From Synechococcus sp. WH 8020 (GTDB taxonomy: Bacteria; Cyanobacteriota; Cyanobacteriia; PCC-6307; Cyanobiaceae), in the NCBI RefSeq assembly GCF_001040845.1, contig NZ_CP011941.1, positions 2,362,890 to 2,426,889 on the forward strand: DNA of 64,000 nt. Direction: 5' to 3'. A program made the position numbers and the translations under genes. Below are positions 55,100 through 64,000 of this stretch, one piece after another. Each line of letters opens with the position of its first letter. The first letter of the stretch is position 1. The notes beneath the pieces are model-generated. The model saw nothing but the letters and a program-made list of their open reading frames with translations. It did not search any database and was not told the origin of the DNA.

Positions 55100-56104
55100 A
55101 TGACCGACCCTATGGTTCCGGTAAAGGTCGGAGTGATCGGAATCGGCAACATGGGTTGGCATCACGCCCGTGTGCTTAGTCTTTTGAAGGATGCGGATCT
55201 GGTTGGTGTGTCCGATCCGGATGCCAAGCGCGGAGCGCTTGCAAAAGACCAGTTTGATTGCCGCTGGTTTGCGGATTACCGCGAGATGCTGTCTGAGGTC
55301 GAAGCGGTTTGTATTGCTGTTCCGACCCTGCTCCACCATGCCGTTGGTTTGGCCTGTTTAGAGGCTGGACTCCACGTTTTGATCGAAAAGCCAATTGCGG
55401 CCAGTCAGGAGGAAGCTGCTTCGCTCAGCGAGTCGGCAAGCCGGGTTGATCGTCTGTTGCAGGTGGGACATATCGAACGTTTCAATCCCGCGTTTCGTGA
55501 GTTGACCAAGGTGGTTGCGAATGAGGAAGTTGTCGTGCTGGAAGCTCGACGTCATAGCCCCCATTCCGATCGAGCCAATGATGTTTCGGTGGTTCTTGAT
55601 TTGATGATCCACGATTTGGATCTGGTCTTAGAGCTTGCAGGAGCGTCTGTTGTGCATTTATCGGCGGCCGGCGGAAGGAGCTCCGCAGGCCCCATCGATT
55701 ACGTCAACGCCACATTGGGCTTCGACAATGGTGTGGTGGCCAGCCTGACTGCCAGCAAAATGAGCCATCGCAAGATCAGGAGTTTGAGTGCTCACTGCCG
55801 AGGGAGCCTTGTGGAAACAGATTTCTTGAATCACACCCTGCACATCCACAGGCGTGCTCATGAGTGGTATTCCGCTGACCACGGTGAGCTGTTGTATCGC
55901 AACGACGGTTTCATCGAAGAGGTGAGCACCACGTCAATCGAGCCCCTTTACGCCGAGCTGGAGCACTTCCTGCAATGCGTTCGAGGTCGTGAAACCCCCG
56001 CCGTCGATGGCCAGCAGGCGTCTCGGGCTCTCCGTCTTGCCGACATGATTGAGCAGGCCGTGGAGCGTCCAGGAGTTGGGATTGCTCTGGACGCTCCGAT
56101 TTGA
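55100..56104 (+). CDS. Gfo/Idh/MocA-family NAD-dependent sugar dehydrogenase
   Basis: A 334-residue protein. The NAD domain opens VGVIGIGNMGWHHARV, and the EKP catalytic motif is in HVLIEKPIAAS. VGHIERFNPAFREL is typical of UDP-GlcNAc 3-dehydrogenase-like (GnnA) members, so a role in making an unusual amino sugar for lipid A or a glycan is possible. The DegT aminotransferase at 26-27.7 kb would be a natural partner, though it is far away. The stop lies one base from the convergent GH15-like gene. Confidence 0.88.
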   Translation: MTDPMVPVKVGVIGIGNMGWHHARVLSLLKDADLVGVSDPDAKRGALAKDQFDCRWFADYREMLSEVEAVCIAVPTLLHHAVGLACLEAGLHVLIEKPIAASQEEAASLSESASRVDRLLQVGHIERFNPAFRELTKVVANEEVVVLEARRHSPHSDRANDVSVVLDLMIHDLDLVLELAGASVVHLSAAGGRSSAGPIDYVNATLGFDNGVVASLTASKMSHRKIRSLSAHCRGSLVETDFLNHTLHIHRRAHEWYSADHGELLYRNDGFIEEVSTTSIEPLYAELEHFLQCVRGRETPAVDGQQASRALRLADMIEQAVERPGVGIALDAPI

Positions 56105-56105
56105 T

Positions 56106-59100
56106 TTAAAGCAGGCCTTCTTGTTCGGCTAGCTCCTTGAGCGCTTTGATTTGCCACCGGCGGCATTGCGCTGGTGACGCTAGGTAAAACTGTTTCCAAG
56201 CCGCTGCTTTGTGCTGGCTGTAGTCCCCTGTGTCTTGTTCGGGATAGGTGCTTTGCCAGCCCACCCGGACGGCATGACCAATGACCACATCGAGTGCGAT
56301 GTCGTCTTCAAAGCGCATGTCTGGGTTGGTCATCGTGAAGGCCATCAGCGAGAGCAGGCTTTCTGTGCAGAGTTGGCGGTATTCAGCGGCTTCAATCCGA
56401 CTGAGGAGATGCTCAACCTGAATGGCGAAGTTGCGCTCTCCTGGTGTTTTTTCCAGCACCAAAGCGCTGGTTAGCCGGTTGCGTCGTTCCAGCTTGTCTC
56501 CGATCACCAATCCACGGCAGTGATGCAGTAACGACCAAATGCCGGCATAGAACTCCTTCGGGACTTGTTGCAGGGAGCCCAGTCGCATGCGGTGTTGCAG
56601 CCAGTCGGATCCGCTCGGTCGTTCTTCAAGGGGCTCAGGTACGGACCACTGCACATGGCCGCGAAGGTGAAGCAGTTCTCCTCGCTGTAGAGCGGCACGG
56701 GCGTGGTCGACGTCATTAAGCAGTGCTTGAAGGCGCAAGCTGATCGCATGGGGAGCTTCGCTGCAAAGGGCTTCAAAGGCTTCGTCCTGGCTCAGTTGTC
56801 TTTCCGCTGCAAGCTCTGAGGTGAGCAAAAGCAGGAGTTGACCAAGCTGCAGTGTGAGCGTGCCCTTGAGTTTTTCTGGTTCACGACGGGCAAGGCCATC
56901 AAGAGCCACCAGTAATTCCTGTTGCAGCATGCGTTCTCGGCCGTCGTTGCCGCAGGTGCTTTCAATCAAGGCGGCGATCGCTTGGCTTGAGGCCGGGGCG
57001 CTGAGACGAGAATCGCTGGTGTAGTTCCTTCCCACTACGACCTGCTTTTGGCGGCTGAGCAGGTCGATGACGGCATCCTCGAGTTGGGGATGGACGAGTC
57101 CCATCGCACCAGCGCAGCGGCGGGCCACATTCCAATCCTCCTGGCTGAGCCCGCGGTGGTAAATCTCCTCCAGCAGGGTGACCAGCTCAATCGGGGTGCC
57201 TTGCGGGCCGCTGAGAATCGCTCGATGGCCCAGTTGGCGCTTCAGTAGTTCAAGCACTTCGGCTTGTTCTCGGAGCGAATGGCTGCTCCAAAGACGATCA
57301 CGGAGCTCACCAAGTGGGATGTCATCGAGCTCTTGTTCCTGTGCTGCGGTGAGGTCGCTGAAGTCGGTGGAGTCTTGTAAATAGAGGGCTGCATCGCTCC
57401 GTTGATGGGCGTTGCCTTTGGCTGGTGTGGCTGGAAGGGTCACCCACTGAGCACTGTGGGCGAGGGTTTCAAGATCGCTGAAGCAAACAGGAACATCCTC
57501 GATCTGTCCTGAGTTCAGACGTGTGGTGAGATCGATCAGTAGCTCAGGATTGTTCTCTAGCAGGGTGGCTTCAACAGGGATCAGTAAGAGCGGTGAACCC
57601 TCTCCACGCCAGTGCCGTTGCAGCAGGTGCAGTTCGTTGATGACCGTTTCCATGAGCTGTCGTGGGTCATGACTCACGAAGAAGGTGTCTTCTTCCAAGA
57701 CAGCCGGTAAGACGGCAAGCTGCTCGTTGCCCTGTTGGTAGAGGCGTGCTGTGTCCGAGGTGTCGGCTCGGAGCATTGGCTGACCGCTCAAGTGGAGCGC
57801 TTCATCGCCTCCGACTGCGCTGAGGCGATCGTTGAGGTTGCTGGATGGCACCACCTGGATTGGGCAGGTCTGTGGATCGCTGACCGGTAACCCTCGCGCC
57901 TTGAGTTCGGCGGCAAGTGAGCTGCTGGTTGGTGCCAGGGCAACAAGGACCTGCTCGGAACCAATCTCGGCTTGGAACCTGCGACCGCAGGGGTCAAGGT
58001 CCGCTGGCTCGATTAGTCCTTCGATCAGCATGTCTCCTAGCCAGGCAAGGCTCTGGGTCCAAAGCAGAGGCACGTTGTCGTTGGCCAAACGTTGTTGGCT
58101 TCCTGGTGCCCGACGCTCGAGTTCCACCGCACTGTCTGGGACCAGATAGAGCTCGGGGTAGAGCTGTTGCCCATGGCGTTCGACCTGCAGGATCCTGAGC
58201 CTTTCTTGCCAGTAATGCGCGTCTGTCCAACGCTCTTCACAGCAGGCTGTTAGCTGCTCATAGGCCAGGAAGAGAGGCCATTCCGATTCCACTCCTTCGA
58301 AGTTCACGAGTTCAGTCCGTTCGTAATGCAGTCGACTGACGTCTTCGACCACGGTTTGATGTCCGTCCCGGCGGAAGCGTTTGTATCCGTAAGGGCCTCC
58401 TAGTTCGCGTCGGATCCGCTGGACGGTTCGTTCCACCAGGTCTCGCTCCTCCACCGCCCAGGCTGGGTAGCCGATCACGGAGAGACAAGCGCTGTCGACT
58501 TCCTTGCTGGCCGATTCCCGTGGCAGAAGTCCTTGGAGGGCCCGGCGCAAGCGGACGACAGCGCCTTGCGGCACGAGCACCTGCACTGATCCATCGCCAT
58601 GGAAACTAAACAGATCGACGCCATCGAGGGCCTCGAGTGCCGCTTTGGCCATGCCAATGGAGCTGGCGTTGCGCTCGGGCAGGCCTTGATTCCCCTTGTC
58701 CCCCCGCTCCCAGATTCCGAAGTCGGGCACGCGGTAGGCCCGCGCCACGTAGTACACCAGGTTTTGGATGAACGCCACTTCGTGGCGGTTACGAACCACG
58801 GCGAGCCCGCCCCGGCTCAGTTGAGCTAGTTGCAACAGAAACAGTGATGTGGCATCGAGCTGCAGATGCCCCCATCCGTCATCGGCCACAACCTGATCGC
58901 CATTGGCGCTGTTGTATTTGGCATGCAGGGCGTCGAGCGGATCGAGGCTGTACTTAAAGCGCTCCACTTTTGAGGCTTGGCGCATCATGCTGTTGAGCAA
59001 GCCGCGCATCAGTCCCAGAACCCTTTGTTCAAGTTCCCAGCTGCGTTGGGTGGTGCTGCCCCTGTAAAGGCGACGATGGGCGATGGCCAGGCCCCAAACG

Positions 59101-59357
59101 CACTGAATCGAGTACACGCAGTCGCGAACCCAGGCGTCTCCGTAGTTTCCGTGCACGGTGTTGGCCGTGCTGGCTGGAAGCAATCCGCTCACTGGATGCT
59201 GACGTTGTAGAACCACCGCGTCGATGGCCACATCCAGGCTCTTTAGTTTTTCAAGGCGTAGCTCGTGTTGCTCCTTGGGGTTCGGATGCGACAAAACCGT
59301 GGCCTTCCAAGCGACCGGATTTAGATTCTCCCTCGCAGTCGAGTTAGGGATGGACAT
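56106..59357 (-). CDS. Phosphorylase-kinase alpha/beta-type GH15-related protein
   Basis: A 1083-residue protein that resembles the regulatory alpha/beta subunits of animal phosphorylase kinase over most of its length. Recognisable stretches are HPVSGLLPAST, GDAWVRDCVYSIQCVWGLA, LDALHAKYNSANGD, DDGWGHLQLDATSLFLLQLAQ, PDFGIWERGDKGNQGLPE, LNASS-like NASSIGMAKAALEAL and LLWTQSLAWLGDMLIEGLI. The N-terminal 400 or so residues form a glucoamylase-like (GH15) alpha/alpha barrel, and the rest is helical. The role in a bacterium is unknown. Glycogen handling is the obvious guess. ATG 59357 lies inside the start of the divergent wecG-like gene. Confidence 0.87.
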   Translation of the reverse strand: MSIPNSTARENLNPVAWKATVLSHPNPKEQHELRLEKLKSLDVAIDAVVLQRQHPVSGLLPASTANTVHGNYGDAWVRDCVYSIQCVWGLAIAHRRLYRGSTTQRSWELEQRVLGLMRGLLNSMMRQASKVERFKYSLDPLDALHAKYNSANGDQVVADDGWGHLQLDATSLFLLQLAQLSRGGLAVVRNRHEVAFIQNLVYYVARAYRVPDFGIWERGDKGNQGLPERNASSIGMAKAALEALDGVDLFSFHGDGSVQVLVPQGAVVRLRRALQGLLPRESASKEVDSACLSVIGYPAWAVEERDLVERTVQRIRRELGGPYGYKRFRRDGHQTVVEDVSRLHYERTELVNFEGVESEWPLFLAYEQLTACCEERWTDAHYWQERLRILQVERHGQQLYPELYLVPDSAVELERRAPGSQQRLANDNVPLLWTQSLAWLGDMLIEGLIEPADLDPCGRRFQAEIGSEQVLVALAPTSSSLAAELKARGLPVSDPQTCPIQVVPSSNLNDRLSAVGGDEALHLSGQPMLRADTSDTARLYQQGNEQLAVLPAVLEEDTFFVSHDPRQLMETVINELHLLQRHWRGEGSPLLLIPVEATLLENNPELLIDLTTRLNSGQIEDVPVCFSDLETLAHSAQWVTLPATPAKGNAHQRSDAALYLQDSTDFSDLTAAQEQELDDIPLGELRDRLWSSHSLREQAEVLELLKRQLGHRAILSGPQGTPIELVTLLEEIYHRGLSQEDWNVARRCAGAMGLVHPQLEDAVIDLLSRQKQVVVGRNYTSDSRLSAPASSQAIAALIESTCGNDGRERMLQQELLVALDGLARREPEKLKGTLTLQLGQLLLLLTSELAAERQLSQDEAFEALCSEAPHAISLRLQALLNDVDHARAALQRGELLHLRGHVQWSVPEPLEERPSGSDWLQHRMRLGSLQQVPKEFYAGIWSLLHHCRGLVIGDKLERRNRLTSALVLEKTPGERNFAIQVEHLLSRIEAAEYRQLCTESLLSLMAFTMTNPDMRFEDDIALDVVIGHAVRVGWQSTYPEQDTGDYSQHKAAAWKQFYLASPAQCRRWQIKALKELAEQEGLL

Positions 59358-60135
59358 CACCAGCACCGGTCCGCGTGATCAACGTCGCTTCCAAGTCCTT
59401 GGGGTGCCTGTGGATGCTTGTCGCGATGTCACTGCCGCAGCCATCGGTGTGCATGCCGATGGGGGAGGTCAGATCGTGACCCTCAATGCAGAGATGACGA
59501 TGGCAGCACGAGCCAACCATCGCTTAGGTGCCGTGATTGCTGACGCTGATCTGGTGGTTCCCGATGGCGCAGGCGTTGTCTGGGCTCTTCGCTTACAAGG
59601 TGTGCGCGTTCGCCGAAGTCCCGGCATTGAGTTGGCATGGGAACTCTTGAGTTATGCGGAGGCCCATGGTTGGTCTGTGGCGCTCGTTGGGGCTGCACCG
59701 CAGGTGATGGAACGACTGTGTGATCGCTTGGTGGTTGAGCGCCCTGAATTGCGTCTGGTACTGGCGCAACATGGATATCTCAGCGAAGAGGATTGGCCTC
59801 AGCTTGAAGCCAACTTGTGCGAGCTCAACCCAGATTTGGTCCTTGTTGCTCTGGGTGTTCCCCGACAAGAACTCTGGGTTCAGAGCTTGAAAGCCTCACA
59901 AACCGGGGTGTTGATGGGTGTGGGTGGCAGCTTTGATGTCTGGGCTGGTCTCAAGGAACGGGCGCCAAAATGGGCCAGCCGTTTCCAGGTGGAATGGCTG
60001 TACAGGCTTTGTCAGGAACCAAGCCGCTGGAGGCGTTATCTCGCGCTACCGCAGTTCGTTTGGGCTGTTTTGCTCAGCGGAAGCCGACAGAAGCCTGCCA
60101 AACAAAAGCAAGCAACAGGAAGAACAACGGAATGA
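59350..60135 (+). CDS. WecG/TagA/CpsF-family glycosyltransferase
   Basis: A 261-residue enzyme that should transfer an N-acetylaminosugar to a lipid-linked acceptor during surface-glycan synthesis. The opening [23 protein letters not shown] and [10 protein letters not shown] hold the conserved Asn and Asp, and [19 protein letters not shown] with [16 protein letters not shown] is the family C-terminal signature. I use ATG 59350. The start codon region overlaps the divergent GH15-like gene by eight bases, and the last 62 bases overlap psbK on the other strand. Confidence 0.9.
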   Translation: MDITSTGPRDQRRFQVLGVPVDACRDVTAAAIGVHADGGGQIVTLNAEMTMAARANHRLGAVIADADLVVPDGAGVVWALRLQGVRVRRSPGIELAWELLSYAEAHGWSVALVGAAPQVMERLCDRLVVERPELRLVLAQHGYLSEEDWPQLEANLCELNPDLVLVALGVPRQELWVQSLKASQTGVLMGVGGSFDVWAGLKERAPKWASRFQVEWLYRLCQEPSRWRRYLALPQFVWAVLLSGSRQKPAKQKQATGRTTE

Positions 60136-60217
60136 TCGGCAGGATATCGATCAGCGGACTGAAGGCTTGATAGGCCTCAGGTAGCTGGGCCAGCAAATCG
60201 AGGGTGTAAGCAGCCAT
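60074..60217 (-). CDS. psbK: Photosystem II protein K
   Basis: A 47-residue protein: [20 protein letters not shown], then [27 protein letters not shown] in part, the diagnostic PsbK helix with its Asp/Pro-rich start. The N-terminal leader of about ten residues is removed in mature PsbK. The 3' half overlaps the end of the convergent glycosyltransferase gene by 62 bases. It lies 30 bases downstream of tgt on the same strand and may be cotranscribed. Confidence 0.95.
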   Translation of the reverse strand: MAAYTLDLLAQLPEAYQAFSPLIDILPIIPLFFLLLAFVWQASVGFR

Positions 60218-60247
60218 CCCGGCGAATTCATGGTCGGAGCTCGGACG

Positions 60248-61366
60248 CTACCACGTGTGATGGGCTCTTGAGCTCGGCTCCCACGGAGCGAAATCCTCTG
60301 AAAAGCAACCATCACGAATGGCTTGCCCCATGGCGGTGGTGAATCGGATCAAATGCGTGAGGTTATGGATGCTCAAGAGCGTGAGGCCGAGCAGTTCCTC
60401 ACTACGGATCAGATGATGCAGGTAGGCACGGGTGTGATGGCGGCAGGCCACACAAGAGCAGCTTGCGTCCAAAGGAGTGTGGTCGTGCCGGAAACGAGCG
60501 TTGCGCAGGTTCCAGCGTTCGCCTCCAACCAGTGCTGTGCCATGCCTGCCAAGACGGGTGGGCAGGACGCAATCAAACATGTCAATCCCGTTGGCCACGG
60601 CAACTGCCATCTCGCGCAAGGTGCCAATGCCCATGAGGTAGCGGGGACGATCAGCGGGTAACAGCGGTGTGACCTGGCGCACGATCTGATGCATCTCCTC
60701 CACCGGTTCGCCGACGCTGACGCCTCCGATGGCGATGCCCGGCAGGTTGAAGTCCGCCACTGCTCGCGCGCTCAGATCACGGAGGTGGGGGAAACAACCG
60801 CCCTGCACAATCCCGAAGAGGGCTTGGTCTTCGCGTTGATGGGCGTCTGCACAGCGGCCCAGCCAGGCATGGGTGCGTCGGCAAGCTTCCGCAACATCGT
60901 TCTCGGTAGCTGGATAGGGCGGACATTGATCGAAGGCCATAGCCACATCGGCACCAAGGCGCATTTGGATCTGCATCGACCGCTCGGGGGTCAGCAAAAT
61001 GCGGCTGCCGTTTCGAGGGTTGCGGAAGTCCACCCCTTCATCGTCAATGCGATTGAGGTCGCCGAGGCTGAACACCTGAAAGCCACCGGAATCGGTGAGC
61101 ATCGGACCGTCCCAGCCCATGAACCGATGCAGCCCTCCGGCGGCGGCAACGATCTCCTCCCCAGGCTGGAGATGCAGGTGATAGGTGTTGGACAGCACCA
61201 TTTGGGCGCCGGTCTCCGCCAACTGGGAGGTGGTCACCCCTTTCACGGTGCCCAGGGTGCCCACGGGCATGAACCGCGGTGTCGTGACTGGACCATGAGG
61301 TGTGTGGAAGCATCCACAGCGAGCACCCGTGTTGCGGCAAGTGGCCTGAATCTCGAACTGGAACAC
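60248..61366 (-). CDS. tgt: Queuine tRNA-ribosyltransferase
   Basis: A 372-residue enzyme that exchanges the wobble guanine of four tRNAs for preQ1. The base-binding Asp is in [13 protein letters not shown], and the catalytic nucleophile Asp is in [15 protein letters not shown]. The Zn site is [10 protein letters not shown] with a later His (LLSIHNL). QCPPYPA and GGVSVGE are also typical. I use GTG 61366, which gives the usual family length. A TTG at 61381 is also open. Confidence 0.96.
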   Translation of the reverse strand: MFQFEIQATCRNTGARCGCFHTPHGPVTTPRFMPVGTLGTVKGVTTSQLAETGAQMVLSNTYHLHLQPGEEIVAAAGGLHRFMGWDGPMLTDSGGFQVFSLGDLNRIDDEGVDFRNPRNGSRILLTPERSMQIQMRLGADVAMAFDQCPPYPATENDVAEACRRTHAWLGRCADAHQREDQALFGIVQGGCFPHLRDLSARAVADFNLPGIAIGGVSVGEPVEEMHQIVRQVTPLLPADRPRYLMGIGTLREMAVAVANGIDMFDCVLPTRLGRHGTALVGGERWNLRNARFRHDHTPLDASCSCVACRHHTRAYLHHLIRSEELLGLTLLSIHNLTHLIRFTTAMGQAIRDGCFSEDFAPWEPSSRAHHTW

Positions 61367-61425
61367 AGGCCCTCTGTGCAACGCATCAATTTACGGTGAG
61401 CCATGTCGGTCCATGGGTCGAGGTC

Positions 61426-62190
61426 ATGGCTTCAGCCCCCTCCTGGCTACGCGATTTAGTGGGTGCCTGGATTTTTTATTCGGTGCTGCCTGCCTGGCCC
61501 TGGCCTCAGCCTCGCTTCGAACGCATCGCCCGCTTTGCTCCTTGGATCGGCCTGGTCATAGGAGGCCTGCAGGCGGGATTGTGGTGGCTTTTGTCCGGTT
61601 TGGGATGGCCTCCTGTCGCACTGGTTCCAGCTGTTTTGGCCTTGGGGTTGTACCTCACTGGTGGGCTCCATTTCGATGGACTGATCGACACGGCTGATGG
61701 TCTTGCCGCAGGCCCTGAGCGTTGCCTGGAGGCCATGGAGGACAGCCGTGTGGGTGCGAGTGGTGTCCAGCTTTCAGTGGTGGTGCTGTTGTTGCAGTTC
61801 GCCGCTTTGGTGCGTTTGGACTCCCTGGCGCCGATCGCTTTGTTGGTCACGAGCGCTTTGTCCAGGGTGTCGCCTCTTTGGGCGATGGCGCGTTTCGCTT
61901 ATTTGCGGGTGAATGGAACGGCTGGTTTTCATCGCCGTCACCACAAGGGCCTTGGAGACGCTGTTCCCACCCTGATTTTGTTGCTGGTGGTGAGCCCATT
62001 GCTTCAGTGGCTTCCGCTGCTGACGGTTCCTCTTTGTTTGCTGAGTGCACTGGTTGCGGCTGAGTGGCTCGGCCGACGCCTGGGAGGAATGACGGGAGAC
62101 GGCTATGGAGCTGTTGTGATGCTCAGTGAGACGTCTAGTTTGCTTTTGATCGCCCTGTTGGCGTCTTCGCTGGGGGCGGGGGGAGGCTGA
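61426..62190 (+). CDS. cobS: Adenosylcobinamide-GDP ribazoletransferase
   Basis: A 254-residue integral membrane enzyme that joins adenosylcobinamide-GDP with alpha-ribazole in vitamin B12 (pseudocobalamin in these organisms) synthesis. The hallmark GGLHFDGLIDTADGLAAG lies near residue 65. LEAMEDSRVGASG and the later GMTGDGYGAVVMLSE follow. About six helices are predicted. It diverges from tgt. The last 56 bases overlap the convergent kinase gene. Confidence 0.92.
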   Translation: MASAPSWLRDLVGAWIFYSVLPAWPWPQPRFERIARFAPWIGLVIGGLQAGLWWLLSGLGWPPVALVPAVLALGLYLTGGLHFDGLIDTADGLAAGPERCLEAMEDSRVGASGVQLSVVVLLLQFAALVRLDSLAPIALLVTSALSRVSPLWAMARFAYLRVNGTAGFHRRHHKGLGDAVPTLILLLVVSPLLQWLPLLTVPLCLLSALVAAEWLGRRLGGMTGDGYGAVVMLSETSSLLLIALLASSLGAGGG

Positions 62191-63283
62191 GGAGAAAGGC
62201 GTTGCCGCGGCTTGGGAGGCTCGGGTCGAGCTGGTTCGGATGGGTGTGCAACACCAATCCCCCTCCCCGTTCCTCGGCGAGAAGGCGAGCGAGTGCCAGC
62301 CCGAGCCCTGATCCTGATTGATCTTTGCTGCTGCTTCCCCGCTTGCCTTTGTGGAAGATGAGCTCTTGTTCTTGCTCTGGGATTGGAGGCCCACCGTCCC
62401 AGATCAAGATGCTGTGGTCGAACAGGCTGAGACCCAGTGGACAGCCTGTAGGGCTGTAGCGGAAGGCATTTTCCAGCAGATTGGCCACGATCTCTGAGAT
62501 AACGGCATCGTCCTCGGGCCGAATCTCTTGAGTCCAGGCAGGCCAATGCGCTGGTGTTTGCCAAGCTCGGTTCTGGAGTGCTGCGGTTGCGGCAGCCCGC
62601 TCAATCAAAGGTTGGAGGATGTGTTCAATCGTGAGCCCTGGGCCTTTTGATTGCACCTGTGGAAGCAGCAGTGGGGCGGGCGCCTCGGGGCGATGCGGCA
62701 GGTTCTCTTGACCAATGAGGTCCAGGGATGTGATGTAGCGGTCGAGCTGGGCCTGCTCTTGAAGGAGTCCGGTCACAAGTGGGCGTTGGAGGTGCTCGGG
62801 CCCCAAGCGACGGAGCAGAAGCTGGGCATAGGTGCGCAAGGCTGCCAGTGGATTGCGCAACTGATGCACCACAAGATTCATCTGTTGGCGTTGCTGATGG
62901 AGTTCTTCCAATAGGCGACTGCGTTCGAGTTCAAGGCCAAGGCTGTAAGCCAAGGCTGAGGCGCTGGCTTGCAGGCGGCGATCCAGTTGGTCGGACCATT
63001 CCTCCTCCAGGTGCTGTTCTGCCCTCAGAACCCCTAGTAAGAGATCGTCATGACGAAGGGGGAACCAGTGTCGCTCTGGCGCTGGAATGCGCAGGCTGGG
63101 GTCGTCTGCAATCTCTGGGAGTCGCCCACTATCTGGAGGCCACTGATCCAGCATCGTGAAGCTGGGCGCCTCTCCCTCACTGCTTTGTGCGATGTAGACA
63201 ATCAATTTGTCTAGAGCCACATCCCCTGAAAAACTCTTCAGCTGTTGCTTGACCAGGGTTAGGAACCGGTTGGACAGCTGCAT
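62135..63283 (-). CDS. Soluble GAF-type sensor histidine kinase, Hik2/CSK-like
   Basis: A 382-residue kinase with no membrane helix. The N-terminal 130 or so residues look like a GAF-type sensor. The phospho-acceptor is in VVHQLRNPLAALRTYAQLLLRRL, a variant typical of cyanobacterial Hik2 and the chloroplast sensor kinase. The ATPase domain has NLLENAFRYSP, DGGPPIPE and GSGLGLALARLL. Hik2-type kinases sense redox or salt and control photosystem genes. The assignment is by motif resemblance. No regulator gene is adjacent. Confidence 0.85.
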   Translation of the reverse strand: MQLSNRFLTLVKQQLKSFSGDVALDKLIVYIAQSSEGEAPSFTMLDQWPPDSGRLPEIADDPSLRIPAPERHWFPLRHDDLLLGVLRAEQHLEEEWSDQLDRRLQASASALAYSLGLELERSRLLEELHQQRQQMNLVVHQLRNPLAALRTYAQLLLRRLGPEHLQRPLVTGLLQEQAQLDRYITSLDLIGQENLPHRPEAPAPLLLPQVQSKGPGLTIEHILQPLIERAAATAALQNRAWQTPAHWPAWTQEIRPEDDAVISEIVANLLENAFRYSPTGCPLGLSLFDHSILIWDGGPPIPEQEQELIFHKGKRGSSSKDQSGSGLGLALARLLAEERGGGLVLHTHPNQLDPSLPSRGNAFLLSLPPPPAKTPTGRSKAN

Positions 63284-63671
63284 TCGTGAAATTGTGAGCC
63301 TGGATACAGCCGGGGTGGCAACCCAAAAACCGACTTTCTTGCCAATTCAGGAAAAAGTCTTAAGATCTTGCGATCGATCAACGGCGCTCTTCGTTGCGGT
63401 GCCGGTTTCCTGTCGATTCTGCTCGGGTTGCACTTTCGTTGCTACCAAGGTTACAGCAGAGGTTGATGTGTCTCCTGTTGTCATCGGCTCTATGCCGTTG
63501 AAAGCGATGGTGTTTGTCCATCGATTTTGCAGCTCTGGCTGTGCGATCGATCCACCGTTCGCTGACGTCACGATGCTCCTTTGAGCGTCTCACTTGATCG
63601 TTTGCCGTTGCAAAACGGTGCCGATCTTTCTTGACAGCCCCCTCTCACTCCCTCAACAGGGATTTTGCCCA
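63284..63671 (+). other. Gene-free stretch before the DUF3155 gene
   Basis: About 390 bases without a convincing gene. A TTGACA at 63631-63636 could be a -35 element for the downstream gene, but no good -10 follows at the usual distance. CCGTT-GCAA-AACGG (63605-63618) forms a short inverted repeat. I see nothing else. Confidence 0.45.
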
Positions 63672-64000
63672 ATGTCCAAAAAACGTAAGAGGATTAGTCG
63701 TCGTCGCCTCGCTGGTCAGCGTGTGCTGGCGCATGTGCCGACTCACCATCTCGAAACGGGTGAACACAAGCCTGTAACAGCGGCTCGTCGCTACATAGCC
63801 GAAGGCGTCCTCATGCCCCCGGCCCTGGTCAACGTGCGCCGCAACGAACACACCACAGATCGCTTCTTCTGGGGTGAAAAGGGACTCTTTAGTGCCCAGT
63901 ACGCCGAGGAAAATCATTTTCTATTCCCTTCCCTCCGCTCCATCGTTGACAACGTTGGTGAAGAGGTGATTTTTGAAGGCCTAGACCTGGCCTCTGACGA
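63672..64000 (+). CDS. DUF3155 family protein, 3' end outside the window
   Basis: The first 109 residues are visible. A basic start (MSKKRKRISRRRLAGQR) is followed by the conserved core VTAARRYIAEG, VRRNEHTTDRFFWGEKGLF and YAEENHFLFPSLR. I recognise this as the cyanobacteria-specific DUF3155 family of unknown function. The basic start and compact core are consistent with nucleic-acid or ribosome contact, but that is inference. The acidic C-terminal tail begins at the window edge. Confidence 0.85.
   Translation, partial: MSKKRKRISRRRLAGQRVLAHVPTHHLETGEHKPVTAARRYIAEGVLMPPALVNVRRNEHTTDRFFWGEKGLFSAQYAEENHFLFPSLRSIVDNVGEEVIFEGLDLASD

Noticed and set aside
63207-63584. Plus-strand frame of 125 codons overlapping the 5' end of the Hik2-like gene
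   Set aside because: No recognisable domain, half of it lies antisense to the kinase, and residue use is unlike a folded protein.
1-64000. CRISPR arrays, transposases, integrases and attachment sites
   Set aside because: None found. The island at 34-41 kb has no recombinase gene and no flanking tRNA or direct repeats visible.

Overview
The window reads as the chromosome of a marine unicellular cyanobacterium of the Synechococcus/Cyanobium group. It carries photosystem II genes (psbE, psbF, psbL, psbJ, psbK), the assembly factors ycf48 and rubredoxin, ndhC-K-J, the magnesium chelatase D subunit, a carotenoid oxygenase, a SelD fused to an NDH-2-like flavoprotein, and compact gene packing with many 4-base start/stop overlaps. 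The vanadium haloperoxidase, known in the coastal strain CC9311, suggests a CC9311-like (clade I) genome. The strain assignment is inference.

Layout. 1-13.7 kb holds cell-envelope and sugar genes (arabinose-5-phosphate isomerase, an O-antigen-ligase-like membrane protein, galE, ugd, a UDP-glucuronate epimerase) among housekeeping genes (pcrA, cca, selD, hisS). 13.7-18.5 kb is the photosynthesis block: rubA-ycf48-psbE-F-L-J on the minus strand, ending in an intrinsic terminator, and ndhC-K-J diverging on the plus strand. 18.5-34.2 kb is core metabolism: YvcK-like protein, an MlaF/MlaD lipid-transport pair, chlD, folK, Nudix, a full photolyase, a DegT aminotransferase, a redoxin, a split photolyase-like gene pair, fabI, a bestrophin, hisB and a carotenoid oxygenase.

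34.2-41.2 kb is visibly richer in A+T and loosely packed. It encodes a large, repeat-bearing, probably secreted vanadium haloperoxidase followed on the same strand by a sensor histidine kinase, an AraC-type regulator and a single-domain response regulator. I read it as an acquired island with its own regulatory set.

41.2-48.1 kb contains a SIMPL-domain protein, an MFS transporter and a tightly overlapping minus-strand operon: SABATH-type carboxyl methyltransferase, Leu/Glu/Phe/Val-dehydrogenase-like protein, sarcosine-oxidase-like flavoprotein and BCCT transporter. I cannot assign this combination to a known pathway, and it is my best candidate for an undescribed small-molecule system.

48-64 kb returns to housekeeping: rdgB, a phosphohexomutase, a TM0106-type RecB-like nuclease, ygfZ, pyrE, tRNA-Met, a CNNM/CorC protein, a Gfo/Idh/MocA dehydrogenase, a 1083-residue homologue of the regulatory subunits of eukaryotic phosphorylase kinase, a WecG/TagA glycosyltransferase, psbK, tgt, cobS, a Hik2-like kinase and a DUF3155 protein cut by the window end. 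No insertion sequences, transposases, CRISPR arrays or rRNA genes were seen.
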